DNA from: Trebonia sp963785645
GTDB lineage: Bacteria; Actinomycetota; Actinomycetes; Streptosporangiales; Streptosporangiaceae
Length of the DNA: 64,000 nucleotides
Direction: 5' to 3'
Assembly (NCBI GenBank): GCA_963785645.1
Contig: CAWAWG010000006.1
Coordinates: 558,001 to 622,000, forward strand
Shown: positions 56,156 to 64,000 of the stretch, piece by piece
Layout of the letters: the number at the start of each line of letters is the position of its first letter
Position numbering within the stretch: position 1 is the first letter of the stretch
The notes under the pieces: model-generated
The model's database searches: none
Told to the model about the DNA's origin: nothing
What the model saw: only the letters and a program-made list of their open reading frames with translations
Made by a program: the position numbers and the translations under genes

Positions 56156-57532
56156 ATGAGTGCTGACCAAGTCGACGCATTGGTGATTTTTGGTGCAACC
56201 GGGGACCTGGCGAAGCTGGAGACGTTCCCCGCGCTCGTGGGCCTAGTCGAACGCGGCGTGCTCGACGTGCCCGTCCTCGGGGTCGCCAAGAGCGGCTGGG
56301 GCCTGCCCGAATTCCGAGATTACGCGGCCGCGTCGCTGAAGCTTAACAACATGGACCCGGCCGCGCCCGCCGCGGTCAAGCTGCTCGACATGCTCAGGTA
56401 CGTCGACGGCGACCTCGGGGACCACGCCACCTATGAGGCGATGGCCTCCGCGCTCGGCGATGCCAAGCGGATGCTGTACTACCTGGAGGTGCCGCCGTTC
56501 CTCTTCGGTCGGATCACCGAGGGGATCGCCGGGGTCGGGCTCGCCGCGCAGTCGCGGGTCATGGTGGAGAAGCCGTTCGGCAACGACCTCGAGTCGGCGC
56601 AGGCACTTAACGACACGATCCACAAGTACTTCCCAGAGGACACGGTCTACCGGGTCGACCACTGGCTCGGGCTTGACCCGGTCGAATCGCTGATGTTTGC
56701 CCGGTTCGCGAACTCGATCATCGAACCGCTGCTCAACCGGAACTACGTGCGGTCCATCCAGATCACGATGGCCGAGGCGTTCGACGTCGCCGACCGGGGC
56801 AGCTTCTACGACAAGACCGGGGCGATCAAGGACGTCATCCAGAACCACATGCTCCAGGTGCTCGCCACCGTGCTCGCCGATCCGCCGGACGGCGCCGGGC
56901 TCGACTCCTGGGTCCCGGCGAAGTCGCAGGTCGTCGCCGCGCTGCGGCCGCTGACCCCGGCCGACGTGATCAAGGGGCAGTACGAGGGGTACCAGTCGGT
57001 CGCCGGGGTGGCGCCCGGGTCATCGACGGAGACTTTCGCGGCCATCAGGCTCACCGCCGACACCTGGCGCTGGGCCGACGTGCCGATCGCGATCCGGGCG
57101 GGCAAGTGCCTGCCGGTCACCGCGACCGAGGTGATGATCGACTTCAAGCCGGTGCCGCACGACGTGTTCGGGCTCGGCGAGGCGACCACCACTTCGAACG
57201 CGCTGCGGTTCCGCATCAACCCGGAGAGCCGGGCGGTGCTGACGCTGGTCGGGAAGAAGCCGGGGGCGGGCTGGCAGCCCGAGGTGCAGGATCTGACGTT
57301 CACCGAGCACCCCGGCGCGGACATGCGCCCCTACGACCGGCTCATCGGGGCGGCGCTGAACGGGGAGCGCTGGCTGTTCGCCCAGCAGGACACGGTGGAG
57401 GCGGCCTGGCGGGTCGTCGACCCGGTCCTCGGCAACGTCGGGCCGGTCGTGCCCTACGCCCGGGGCTCCTGGGGGCCCGACGCGTCGGCACTGCTACCCG
57501 CGGGACAGACCTGGTACAACCCGTCGGCCTAG
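56156..57532 (+). CDS. zwf: Glucose-6-phosphate dehydrogenase, divergent
   Basis: 458-aa enzyme of the G6PD family, the first step of the oxidative pentose-phosphate pathway. The Rossmann motif is GATGDLAKLE (13-22), where the conserved Lys after DLA is absent. The substrate motif normally DHYLGKE reads D168-H-W-L-G-L173-D, losing the phosphate-contacting Lys. The general-base His is kept at H231 (DVIQNHMLQ), and EKPFG is present. It stands alone, with no opcA, tal, pgl or gnd, unlike the usual actinobacterial zwf operon. It may be a paralogue with altered substrate. Confidence 0.85.
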   Translation: MSADQVDALVIFGATGDLAKLETFPALVGLVERGVLDVPVLGVAKSGWGLPEFRDYAAASLKLNNMDPAAPAAVKLLDMLRYVDGDLGDHATYEAMASALGDAKRMLYYLEVPPFLFGRITEGIAGVGLAAQSRVMVEKPFGNDLESAQALNDTIHKYFPEDTVYRVDHWLGLDPVESLMFARFANSIIEPLLNRNYVRSIQITMAEAFDVADRGSFYDKTGAIKDVIQNHMLQVLATVLADPPDGAGLDSWVPAKSQVVAALRPLTPADVIKGQYEGYQSVAGVAPGSSTETFAAIRLTADTWRWADVPIAIRAGKCLPVTATEVMIDFKPVPHDVFGLGEATTTSNALRFRINPESRAVLTLVGKKPGAGWQPEVQDLTFTEHPGADMRPYDRLIGAALNGERWLFAQQDTVEAAWRVVDPVLGNVGPVVPYARGSWGPDASALLPAGQTWYNPSA

Positions 57533-57549
57533 CTCGCGGTGCCTCTTCA

Positions 57550-57590
57550 GCGAGGATGCGGATGCCTAACTTAGGCATCCGCATCCTCGC
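57550..57590 (+). terminator. Strong hairpin terminator after zwf
   Basis: Perfect 20-bp arms (GCGAGGATGCGGATGCCTAA and complement) with a single-base centre; in RNA about 18 bp would pair around a 5-nt loop. It starts 18 bases past the stop. Confidence 0.85.
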
Positions 57591-57606
57591 CAATAGGCTG
57601 TCTGCT

Positions 57607-58740
57607 GTGGCTACCTGGATCGTCTCCGACAGCACGCCTGGCACCGGCCTGAGGGTCGCGGTCAAGGATCTCATCGACATGGCCGGCCTGCCCACCACGG
57701 CGGCCTCGCGGCCGGTCGCCGACAACGCCCTGCCTGCCGGGCGCGATGCCCCCTGCCTGGCCGGGCTGCGGGCGGCGATGGACGCCGGGCAGGCGCGGTT
57801 CGTCGGAAAGACCAACCTGCACGAACTCGCCTTCGGGATCACCGGGATCAACCCGGCCTTCGGCACGCCCGTCAACCCGCTCGATCCGCGCCGCGTGCCG
57901 GGCGGCTCGTCGAGCGGCTCAGGTACGGCGGTCGCCGCCGGCGAGGCCGACATCGCCTACGGATCCGACACCGGCGGGTCGATCCGCATCCCCGCTGCCT
58001 GTTGCGGGATCACCGGCTTGAAGACCACCTGGGGCAGAATCCCCCTAGAGGGAGTCCGGCCGCTGGCGTACGGCCTGGACACCGTGGGCCCGATGGCCCG
58101 CGACGTCGCGGGCGTCGCCGCCGGGATGGCGCTCCTCGAGCCCGGGTTCACCGTGGCCAGCGCCCCGCCGCGAACCGTCGGCGTGCTCTCGACCAAGGCC
58201 GACCCGCGGGTGACCAGCGCCATTGACGAGGCGCTGCACCTGGCCGAGTTCAACCTGGTTCCGGTCACCATCCCGGATCTCGGCCAGATCATCACCGCGT
58301 CGGTCACCGTCCTTGAGGCGCAGGCCTGGCAGGCCAACCGGGACCTGGTCGCCACCGCGGCCCACCAGATCGGCGACGAAGTCAGGGAGCGACTCGAGCA
58401 GGCCGCCGCGATCACCGCCGATCAGGTCGCCGAGGCCGAGGCGGTGATCGCCCGCTGGCGGGAGACTCTTGACGGCCTGTGGCGCCAGGTGGACGTTCTC
58501 GCGGCGCCAACCCTGCTCGGCTTCCCCCCGTTGCTCGACGAGGCGCAGATCATGTTCAAGCTGCGCGGGCTCACCTCGCCCGTCAACACGGCGGGCGTTC
58601 CGTCGCTCGCGCTGCCCATCCCGCTGGCTGCCCACTACGACGGCCCGATCCCGCCGAGCGTCCAGCTCATCGGCCCGCGCAACAGCGAAGAGCGGCTGCT
58701 GGCGGCCGGGGCGGTACTCGAGCAAGCGGTACGCGCCTAG
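57607..58740 (+). CDS. Amidase signature family protein
   Basis: About 377 aa from GTG at 57607. The Ser-cisSer-Lys triad is visible: K20 (AVKDLIDMAG), the cis-Ser in GGSSSGSG (99-106) and the nucleophile S125 in GSDTGGSIRIPA. It is shorter than GatA (about 480), with no gatB or gatC nearby, so it is a stand-alone amidase; the substrate may be a small amide. The N-terminus begins close to the catalytic Lys, as in the compact AtzF/6-aminohexanoate-type branch. The upstream hairpin at 57550-57590 separates it from zwf. Confidence 0.85.
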   Translation: MATWIVSDSTPGTGLRVAVKDLIDMAGLPTTAASRPVADNALPAGRDAPCLAGLRAAMDAGQARFVGKTNLHELAFGITGINPAFGTPVNPLDPRRVPGGSSSGSGTAVAAGEADIAYGSDTGGSIRIPAACCGITGLKTTWGRIPLEGVRPLAYGLDTVGPMARDVAGVAAGMALLEPGFTVASAPPRTVGVLSTKADPRVTSAIDEALHLAEFNLVPVTIPDLGQIITASVTVLEAQAWQANRDLVATAAHQIGDEVRERLEQAAAITADQVAEAEAVIARWRETLDGLWRQVDVLAAPTLLGFPPLLDEAQIMFKLRGLTSPVNTAGVPSLALPIPLAAHYDGPIPPSVQLIGPRNSEERLLAAGAVLEQAVRA

Positions 58741-58772
58741 GTAAGCAGCCAGCGGAAGATTCATCAGAACGG

Positions 58773-58805
58773 GTCCGTGCTTCGCATTTCCAGCGAAGCA
58801 CGGAC
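58773..58805 (+). terminator. Hairpin terminator after amidase
   Basis: Perfect 13-bp stem GTCCGTGCTTCGC with its complement and a 7-nt loop, 33 bases past the amidase stop. Confidence 0.8.
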
Positions 58806-59402
58806 GTTCGGCCTGCCCAAACGGGAACCCTGGGGAAACAAGCAGCGTCCGGACTACCGCGTGAAGCGGGCGCGGCGGCCAGGCTGCTCGCGGTGTATTC
58901 GACCCGGTCCCGGATTATCTCGCCGCTGAGACCGGGAGGCTGGCACCGCGAACGGCGCGAGCGCCACGGTGGCCAGCGGGACGGCCCCGGAGATGATGCG
59001 GTACTTCTTGCCCTATGGGGCGATGTGGTTGACTAACGATCTTGCCGCCCCGCGCGCGGCCCCGGCGCATGCCTGGTATGTCCGGAAGATCCAGCCACTC
59101 CCGCGCCCCAGCCCATTAACGCGGAGATTCCGCAGGTTATAGCCTGCTTTATCGACCAGTAAAGCGAAAACCTTGCGATCATGGTGCCGCCCGCCCGGGG
59201 CGGGCCGACGGGTGACGGCCGGCGGCTGGTCACGCGGTCCACAGGAAACCCACGCTGCCCTTAAATCAACAGCACCGCCCTAGGGGCACCTGTATCCCGC
59301 ATCATTGGCGGGACTGAACGCGGCGGGGTTCGCTGCTTGCGGCGGATCTGCTGACGGCAGCGCGGCCCCCCGTGGCGGTTGCTCATCGCGCAGGCTGGTG
59401 GC
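58806..59402. other. Intergenic region upstream of the clpP pair
   Basis: About 600 bases with no supported gene. Frames crossing it show no known domain. The final 80 bases hold the clpP promoter region with the palindrome at 59345-59363 and a GTTCGCT-N4-GCG element near 59328 that loosely resembles a ClgR site. AT-richer stretches near 59130-59170 and 59260 could hold a further promoter. Confidence 0.5.
59345..59363. promoter_or_regulatory. PopR-box-like palindrome upstream of clpP
   Basis: CTGC-N5-GCAG dyad about 43 bases before the clpP ATG. The published Streptomyces PopR box is a TTCTGCC-N3-GGCAGAA-type palindrome, which has the same CTGC-N5-GCAG core and spacing. A PopR-like gene lies at the end of the operon. 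Confidence 0.55.
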
Positions 59403-60050
59403 ATGGCTCAGGAATCGAAAATCCCGAAGTTCACCGAACAGTTCCGGCTGTCCCTCCTCCAGCGCCGCGTGCTTGTCCTTGACGGCGTGCTCGACGACGA
59501 CAACGGCACCCTGCTCGCCGCGCAACTGCTTACCCTCGCCGACGAGGACACAGGCGCCGACGTCGGGCTCTGGATCAACTCGCCCGGCGGCTCCGTGCCG
59601 TCAATGCTCGCGATCCGCGACGTCATGCGGCTCATCCCGTGCGACGTGGCGACGCTCGCGTTCGGCATCGCGTGCAGCGCCGGCCAGTTCCTGCTGTCGG
59701 CCGGGACCAAGGGCAAGCGGTATGCGCTGCCGCACTCCCGGATCCTTATGCACCAGGGATCGGCCGGGATCGGCGGCTCGGCCGTCGAAGTAGAGCTGCA
59801 GGCGGCCGATCTGCGGCTGACCAGGGACACGGTCCTGGGACTGATAGCGGAGGACACCGGCCAGTCGATGCAGCGGGTCTTCGAGGACTCCGGGCACGAC
59901 CACTGGTACACGGCGCCCGAGGCCAGGGAGTACGGATTCATCGACGCCATCGCCGAGACGCTCGGCCAGCTCATGCCGACCAGGAAACGGCAGTTCGGGC
60001 TGCGACCGACCGCTGCCGGCGCGACCGGAAGCAACGGAGGCACCGCATGA
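59403..60050 (+). CDS. ATP-dependent Clp protease proteolytic subunit, catalytically complete (ClpP3-like)
   Basis: 215-aa ClpP. The triad is intact: S92 (GIACSAGQFLLSAG), H117 (SRILMHQ) and an Asp at D162 or D166 (FEDSGHDHWYTA). GLWINSPGGSV and the C-terminal EAREYGFIDAIAE are typical. The N-terminus lacks a long propeptide. ATG at 59403; the TTG upstream lacks a ribosome site. It overlaps the second clpP by 4 bases (ATGA). With that gene and the PopR-like regulator it resembles the Streptomyces clpP3-clpP4-popR arrangement. Confidence 0.92.
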   Translation: MAQESKIPKFTEQFRLSLLQRRVLVLDGVLDDDNGTLLAAQLLTLADEDTGADVGLWINSPGGSVPSMLAIRDVMRLIPCDVATLAFGIACSAGQFLLSAGTKGKRYALPHSRILMHQGSAGIGGSAVEVELQAADLRLTRDTVLGLIAEDTGQSMQRVFEDSGHDHWYTAPEAREYGFIDAIAETLGQLMPTRKRQFGLRPTAAGATGSNGGTA

Positions 60051-60634
60051 GCAGCTACACCATCCCCAACGTCATCGCCGACCATCCCCGCGGCGAGCGG
60101 ATCATGGACGTCTACTCGCACCTGCTGACCGAACGGATCATCGTCCTCGGCACGGTGATCGACCCGGGCGTCGCCAACACGCTGACCGCGCAGCTTATCT
60201 TCCTCGAGGGGCAGAGTCCCGACCAGGAGATCAACCTCTACATCAACTGCGAGGGCGGCGACATCCCGTCGATGCTCGCTATCTACGACACCATCCAGTA
60301 CATCAAGGCCCCGGTGGCGACGACGTGCGTCGGGCAGGCGGTGGCCGCGGGCGCGGTCCTGCTGGCCGCCGGCGCTCCCGGGCGGCGGGCCATGCTGCCG
60401 CACTCCCGGGTCATCTTGTATCAGCCCGGGGCGAGCGGCCAGGGCACCATCCCCGACCTGATCCTGCAGGCCGACGAGCTGGTCCGGCTGCGCGCCGAGC
60501 TGGAGTCGGTGCTTTCCAAGCACACCGGCCAGTCGGTGGAGACGCTGCGCGCCGACACCGACCGGGACCGGATCTTCACCGCGCAGGCAGCGGTCGACTA
60601 CGGACTGGCCGACCAGATACTCACCGGCCGGTAA
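60047..60634 (+). CDS. ClpP-like subunit lacking catalytic Ser and His (ClpP4/ClpR-like)
   Basis: 195-aa ClpP homologue. At the nucleophile position (GQAASMG in active ClpP) it has GQAVAAG, placing A100 where Ser should be. At the catalytic His (RVMIHQP) it has RVILYQP, giving Y125. The Asp region (RADTDRDRIF) is kept. The fold-defining parts (LYINCEGGDIPSMLAIYDTIQ, LLAAGAPGRRAMLPHSR, HTGQSVETL) are well conserved, so it should assemble but not cleave. Likely a structural or regulatory ring partner of the active subunit, like plastid ClpR. ATG with CGGAGG upstream. Confidence 0.9.
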   Translation: MSSYTIPNVIADHPRGERIMDVYSHLLTERIIVLGTVIDPGVANTLTAQLIFLEGQSPDQEINLYINCEGGDIPSMLAIYDTIQYIKAPVATTCVGQAVAAGAVLLAAGAPGRRAMLPHSRVILYQPGASGQGTIPDLILQADELVRLRAELESVLSKHTGQSVETLRADTDRDRIFTAQAAVDYGLADQILTGR

Positions 60635-60638
60635 CAGA

Positions 60639-61046
60639 TCAGGCCGCCATGGCGAGCGGGCCGGACGGGCGCTGGCTCGAAGGCCTGATGACCATGGAGC
60701 CGGTGTTTCCCGTGGTGCCGGCTGTGGTTCCGGCTGTGGTTCCGACCATGGTGCCGGACAGGATGATGGCGGCGCGGCGGAGATCCTCGGCCGCGCCGGT
60801 CATCAGGTCGGCGACGGCGATGTCGAGGGCGCCCGCGAGTGCCGCGATCATCTCGCTCGACGGTTCCTTGCGGCCGCGCTCGACCTCCGACAGGTACTGC
60901 GGCGAGATCCCGGCCCGCTCGGCGGTCTGCGCGAGGGTCTCGTCCCGCTCGGTGCGCAGCGCCCGCAGGCGGCTCCCGAGCACCTCCCGCCACAGCGGCT
61001 CCATCGGCTGGCTTTGCAGCGGGAAAATCCTGCTGATCTCGCTCAT
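60639..61046 (-). CDS. PopR/ClgR-like XRE-family regulator
   Basis: About 135 aa. The HTH region (WREVLGSRLRALRTERDETLAQTAERAGISPQYLSEVERGRKEPSSEMI, in parts) matches the ClgR/PopR activator family of clp genes. A Gly/Thr-rich linker (GTTAGTTAGTTG) leads to a C-terminus ending LAMAA. In Streptomyces PopR, terminal Ala-Ala makes the protein a ClpP substrate, giving feedback control; the same ending is seen here. The gene converges on the second clpP with a 4-base gap. ATG at 61046 is chosen; an in-frame GTG at 61067 is an alternative. Confidence 0.85.
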   Translation of the reverse strand: MSEISRIFPLQSQPMEPLWREVLGSRLRALRTERDETLAQTAERAGISPQYLSEVERGRKEPSSEMIAALAGALDIAVADLMTGAAEDLRRAAIILSGTMVGTTAGTTAGTTGNTGSMVIRPSSQRPSGPLAMAA

Positions 61047-61123
61047 GACACAACTGTAGGAACTCACGGCCCCGTTGGGGAATCTTCGTTCGCCGGCAGC
61101 GGACGCGAGCGGACAGCCCCCCG

Positions 61124-61810
61124 CTACGGCGCGGGACGGTAGCGGTAGCCGAAGCCGCGGACCGCCTCGATGACCGAGTCGTCGCCCGCCGCCGGGCCGA
61201 GCTTGCGCCGCAGCCGCATGACGCTGTACTTCACCCGGTCGGGGCCGATGCCGAAGGGGTCACTCCAGGCCAGCTCAAGCAGCTTGACCGGGGACAGCAC
61301 CTGGCCGCGGTGCCGTACGAGGGCGGTGAGGAGGCGGAACTCGGTGGGAGTCAGTTCGACCGGGGCACCCGCCACCAGCACCGTGTGATTGACGAAGTTG
61401 ACCTGCACCCGGCCGTCGTCGAAGACCTCGGGCGGCGGCTCGGCGGCGTGCTGCCTGCGCAGCAGGGCCTGCACCCGGGCGACGAACTCGGCGGCGCCGA
61501 ACGGCTTGGTGAGGTAGTCGTCCGCTCCGCCGCGCAGGCCGCGCACCTTGTCGGATTCCTGGTTGTGCGAGGTGAGCATCAGCACGGGGACCTCGCTGAG
61601 CTCGCGGATTCGCGCCAGGACGGTCCATCCGTCCATTTCCGGCAGCCCGACGTCGAGGATCACGATGTCCGGGCGGCCGCTGTGGAAGATGCGCAGGCCC
61701 TCCCGGCCGTCGGCGGCCGTGGTCACCTCGAACCCGCTTCTGTCGAGCACCGTCCGGACACCGAGCGCGATGTCCGCGTCGTCCTCGATCACCAGTATCC
61801 GGTCACTCAC
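61124..61810 (-). CDS. OmpR-family response regulator
   Basis: 228 aa. Receiver with D10-D11, phosphoacceptor D53 (IVILDVGLPEMDG) and K102 (DYLTKPFGAAE), then a winged-helix domain (LTPTEFRLLTALVRHRG, RVKYSVMRLRRKLG, AVRGFGYRYRPAP). Downstream partner of the kinase gene, separated by about 15 bases. The target genes are unknown. Confidence 0.93.
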   Translation of the reverse strand: MSDRILVIEDDADIALGVRTVLDRSGFEVTTAADGREGLRIFHSGRPDIVILDVGLPEMDGWTVLARIRELSEVPVLMLTSHNQESDKVRGLRGGADDYLTKPFGAAEFVARVQALLRRQHAAEPPPEVFDDGRVQVNFVNHTVLVAGAPVELTPTEFRLLTALVRHRGQVLSPVKLLELAWSDPFGIGPDRVKYSVMRLRRKLGPAAGDDSVIEAVRGFGYRYRPAP

Positions 61811-61825
61811 TGTGCTCCCATCAAA

Positions 61826-62620
61826 TCATCGTGCCGGCACAATCGGTCTCGTCGGCAGGAACACGCTGAACGTGGTGCCCTCGTCGAGGACGCTTTCCAC
61901 CTTCACATGGCCGCCGTGCATCTCGACGAGCGACTTCACGATGGCCAGCCCGAGGCCGGTGCCGGGCAGGCCCGCGCTCCGCGCGTTGGATCCCCGGACG
62001 AACGGGCCGAACAGCCGCGCCGCCTCATCGGCGGGAATGCCGATCCCGGTGTCGGAGACGTCGATGCGCCAGGTGCCACGCACATAGCGCAGCTTGACCC
62101 GCACGAGTCCGTCCACGTTCGAAAACTTGACGGCATTGCCGATCAGGTTGTCGAGGACCTGCGTGATCCGGCGGGGATCGGCGAGTACCTGCGGCCCCTG
62201 GCCGGCGTCGAGGTGGACCGTGACGCCGGACTTGGCCGCCATGGGAGCGGCGCTCTTGACTATTTCCATCGCGAGGCCCGGCAGGGAGACCTGGGTCAGC
62301 TCAAGTGGCACACCGCCCGCCTCGAGCCGGTTCAGCATCAGCAGGTCGTCGATCAGCCGGAGCAGTCGGTCCGCGTTGCGCTCGATGATGCCAAGGAAGC
62401 GCTGCCCGTCGGGCGAGAGGCCGTCCGACTCACCGCGTAGCAGCTCGCTGAACGAGATGATCGAGGTCAGGGGTGTCCTCATCTCGTGCGAGACAACGGC
62501 CAGGAACTGGGCCCGCTCCTTGTCGCTGCGCACGTCCAACGGCTGGTCGCGCACCCGGCCGGGCTCTTCCCGCAGCCGCTCCGGGTGGGACCTAGCTCGC
62601 AGAACGCCGCCGCCCGCCAT
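61826..62620 (-). CDS. Soluble histidine kinase
   Basis: About 264 aa from ATG at 62620. There is no transmembrane helix and almost no sensor region: about 35 hydrophilic residues precede the HisKA domain with H45 (VVSHEMRTPLTSI). N-box (NLIGNAVKFSN), G1 (DTGIGIPADEAARLFGPF) and G2 (GTGLGLAIVKSLVEMHGG) are present. A cytoplasmic signal or partner protein is likely. GGAGGG lies upstream; an in-frame TTG at 62653 would add 11 residues. Confidence 0.9.
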   Translation of the reverse strand: MAGGGVLRARSHPERLREEPGRVRDQPLDVRSDKERAQFLAVVSHEMRTPLTSIISFSELLRGESDGLSPDGQRFLGIIERNADRLLRLIDDLLMLNRLEAGGVPLELTQVSLPGLAMEIVKSAAPMAAKSGVTVHLDAGQGPQVLADPRRITQVLDNLIGNAVKFSNVDGLVRVKLRYVRGTWRIDVSDTGIGIPADEAARLFGPFVRGSNARSAGLPGTGLGLAIVKSLVEMHGGHVKVESVLDEGTTFSVFLPTRPIVPAR

Positions 62621-62861
62621 ACTCCCTGCTTTCCCTCCAGCACCGTGAGTCAAAACAAAGTTGGTTACCTAGAGCAACGGTTCTGCATCTGAGCGACAAG
62701 CCCGGTTACCACCGGGACTGGCGCGAGTGACTGCGTGACGGTCGTGGCGCCGCTCGCCGTTCGAACCGGCCGAGGGGGACGTACCGCGGGCACCGTCCGG
62801 CTTGGCGGGATCAGCCGGGAACGTCCGCTGAGAACTGTGGCTGCTTCGGCGAGAGCGGGGA

Positions 62862-64000
62862 TCAGGTGGCGAGGAGGTCCGCTAGGCGGGTGGGCCAGTC
62901 GGGGTCGCGGGGAACCGCCGCTACCAGGGCCCGGGCGAGCGGGGAGGCCCCGGCGTCACTGCGCTGGTGCGCCGTCAGGTCGCCCGATGCCGCGGCGTGG
63001 ATTTCCGCGGGGGCGAAGCCGGCATCGTCGAGTGCCTGGTTGACCAGGGCACGGGGGTCGGGCCCGCCCGCACGGTAGACGTACGTGACCGGCTCCGGCC
63101 GGTTCAGCACCTCGTAGGCGACCGGGTCGCCGCCGCGGGCCGGGGTCAGCAGGGCGAATGCCAGGACCGTCGGCTCGGCGCCGGATATCGTCAGCGCGGC
63201 CAGGTCCTCGGTCTCGGGGGCGAGCAGGCCGTAGCGGATGTCGGTGCGCGGGGTCATCGGGTGCTGGCCGGTGTTCCGGTTCTGCCCAGCGCCAAGCGCA
63301 CCGAACGCCCAGTAGGCTCCGAACCCGCCGAAGGGGCCGCCGCCGAAGGGGCCGCCGTAGCCGCCGAGCCCGCCGCCTGGCCCGATCCCCGACATGAGGC
63401 CGGCCGCCATCACGCCGCCAAGGCCGGGACCGAACCGTCCGCCCGGCGTCTCGTGCTGGCCGATGTGCGGGGTGACCGACGGGTCGCGCCACGGGGTGAG
63501 ACCGACCGCCCCTCGGCGGACCGAGGTCGCCTGCTTGAAGCCGATCGCCAGGTCCGTCTGGCCGGCGACGCTAGCGATCATCGAGAACCGGCCGGGCAAC
63601 GTCGCCACCCGCAGCAGGGTGGCACTGAGATCGCGGTGGATCGCATCGAGCACGCCGGCGGGCACCGCCACGCCGTCGCGCAGCAGGCCCGCGGCGGCGC
63701 GCTGGGCGAGCGGGTCGAGGCCGGGCAGCAGCGACCCGAGGAAGGCGGCCGTCCGGTTCCGCGCATCCCTGAGCCGCTCACCGAGCAACTCAACGAATTC
63801 ACTGGTACGGCTGCCGAGCCGGGTGACGGCGACCGATTCCCGGCCTGCCACGTCGAGGATGACGGTGTAGTCGCGTACCCGCACATCCGTGACGAATGAA
63901 AACGCGATTCGCTCGGCGTAGCCGCCCGCGATGACTAGCAGCGCGTCTTCAAAGACGTGGAGGTCGACCGAGGAAGCCGCAATCGTTCCGCTGAATCGGG
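62862..64000 (-). CDS. Hypothetical protein, 5' end beyond the window
   Basis: Reads leftward from past the right edge, at least 379 residues, with the in-frame sequence open to base 64000. Residues visible near the edge (SVDLHVFEDALLVIAGGYAE, FSFVTDVRVRDYTVILD) look like beta-strands of a PH- or sensor-like domain. A helical part follows, then a Gly-rich stretch (GGYGGPFGGGPFGGFGAYW) and a C-terminal mixed domain (FALLTPARGG, YEVLNRPEPVTYVYRAGG). No catalytic motif or signal peptide recognised. Function unknown. Confidence 0.7.
   Translation of the reverse strand, partial: RFSGTIAASSVDLHVFEDALLVIAGGYAERIAFSFVTDVRVRDYTVILDVAGRESVAVTRLGSRTSEFVELLGERLRDARNRTAAFLGSLLPGLDPLAQRAAAGLLRDGVAVPAGVLDAIHRDLSATLLRVATLPGRFSMIASVAGQTDLAIGFKQATSVRRGAVGLTPWRDPSVTPHIGQHETPGGRFGPGLGGVMAAGLMSGIGPGGGLGGYGGPFGGGPFGGFGAYWAFGALGAGQNRNTGQHPMTPRTDIRYGLLAPETEDLAALTISGAEPTVLAFALLTPARGGDPVAYEVLNRPEPVTYVYRAGGPDPRALVNQALDDAGFAPAEIHAAASGDLTAHQRSDAGASPLARALVAAVPRDPDWPTRLADLLAT

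Noticed and set aside
57106..57606. N-terminal extension of the amidase into zwf
   Set aside because: The extension is an alternate-frame shadow of zwf and crosses a strong terminator; GTG at 57607 gives a normal amidase start.

Overview
The window is high-GC DNA with GC-rich third codon positions, GTG and TTG starts, and typical actinobacterial families: a SARP/AfsR-type regulator with NB-ARC and TPR domains, a clpP pair beside a PopR/ClgR-like regulator, a SpoIIAA-like STAS protein, an Rv1733c-like membrane protein, an MMPL transporter, an ABCG-type ABC fusion and a membrane Ser/Thr kinase. This points to a filamentous or related actinomycete; the genus cannot be fixed from the sequence. 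No rRNA, tRNA or CRISPR array was found.

Layout. 0-12.8 kb: Tat-exported phospholipase C, carotenoid oxygenase, YchF GTPase, MMPL transporter, a ThDP enzyme, an ABC ATPase/permease fusion and RmuC. 12.8-16 kb: an IS21-family element inserted beside a 54-bp tandem repeat, then a long hairpin. 16-26 kb: thiolase, two exported or anchored proteins, L,D-transpeptidase, a two-component system, DedA and a UppP-like phosphatase; several of these act at the envelope. 26-30 kb: a leftward cluster of an unknown protein, a yeast-type cytosine deaminase, a MoxR ATPase and a VWA protein. 30-38 kb: YbaK, Lgt, Rv1733c-like, FtsH, an MreB N-terminal remnant, a STAS protein and acetyl-CoA synthetase. 38-50 kb: secreted propeller, SARP regulator, kinase, Usp, SixA-like phosphatase, SWIM-SNF2 helicase and a Clp-N protein. 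50.7-54.5 kb: a three-subunit molybdenum hydroxylase (form II CO-dehydrogenase-like). 54-64 kb: SGNH hydrolase, divergent G6PD, amidase, the clpP pair with its regulator, a second two-component system and an ORF running off the right edge.

Many large genes are broken by apparent single-base indels, with conserved domains continuing in the next frame (phospholipase C, ABC fusion, istA/istB, VWA, FtsH, SARP, SNF2, Clp-N). Others, such as acs, the Mo-hydroxylase, zwf and the kinase, are intact. This looks like uneven consensus quality rather than mass pseudogenisation. Broken genes are given as single loci spanning all pieces.

The points most worth following are: the second ClpP subunit has lost its catalytic Ser and His while its partner keeps the full triad, with a PopR-box-like palindrome upstream and an Ala-Ala-ending regulator next door; a duplicated CTTCTAC-N6-GTAGAAG operator lies between divergent dedA and uppP; paired GTCAAC/GTTGAC palindromes abut the Clp-N start codon; the G6PD lacks substrate-site lysines; a CoxD/CoxE-like pair shares the window with a Mo-hydroxylase; and IS21 has split a tandem-repeat array.
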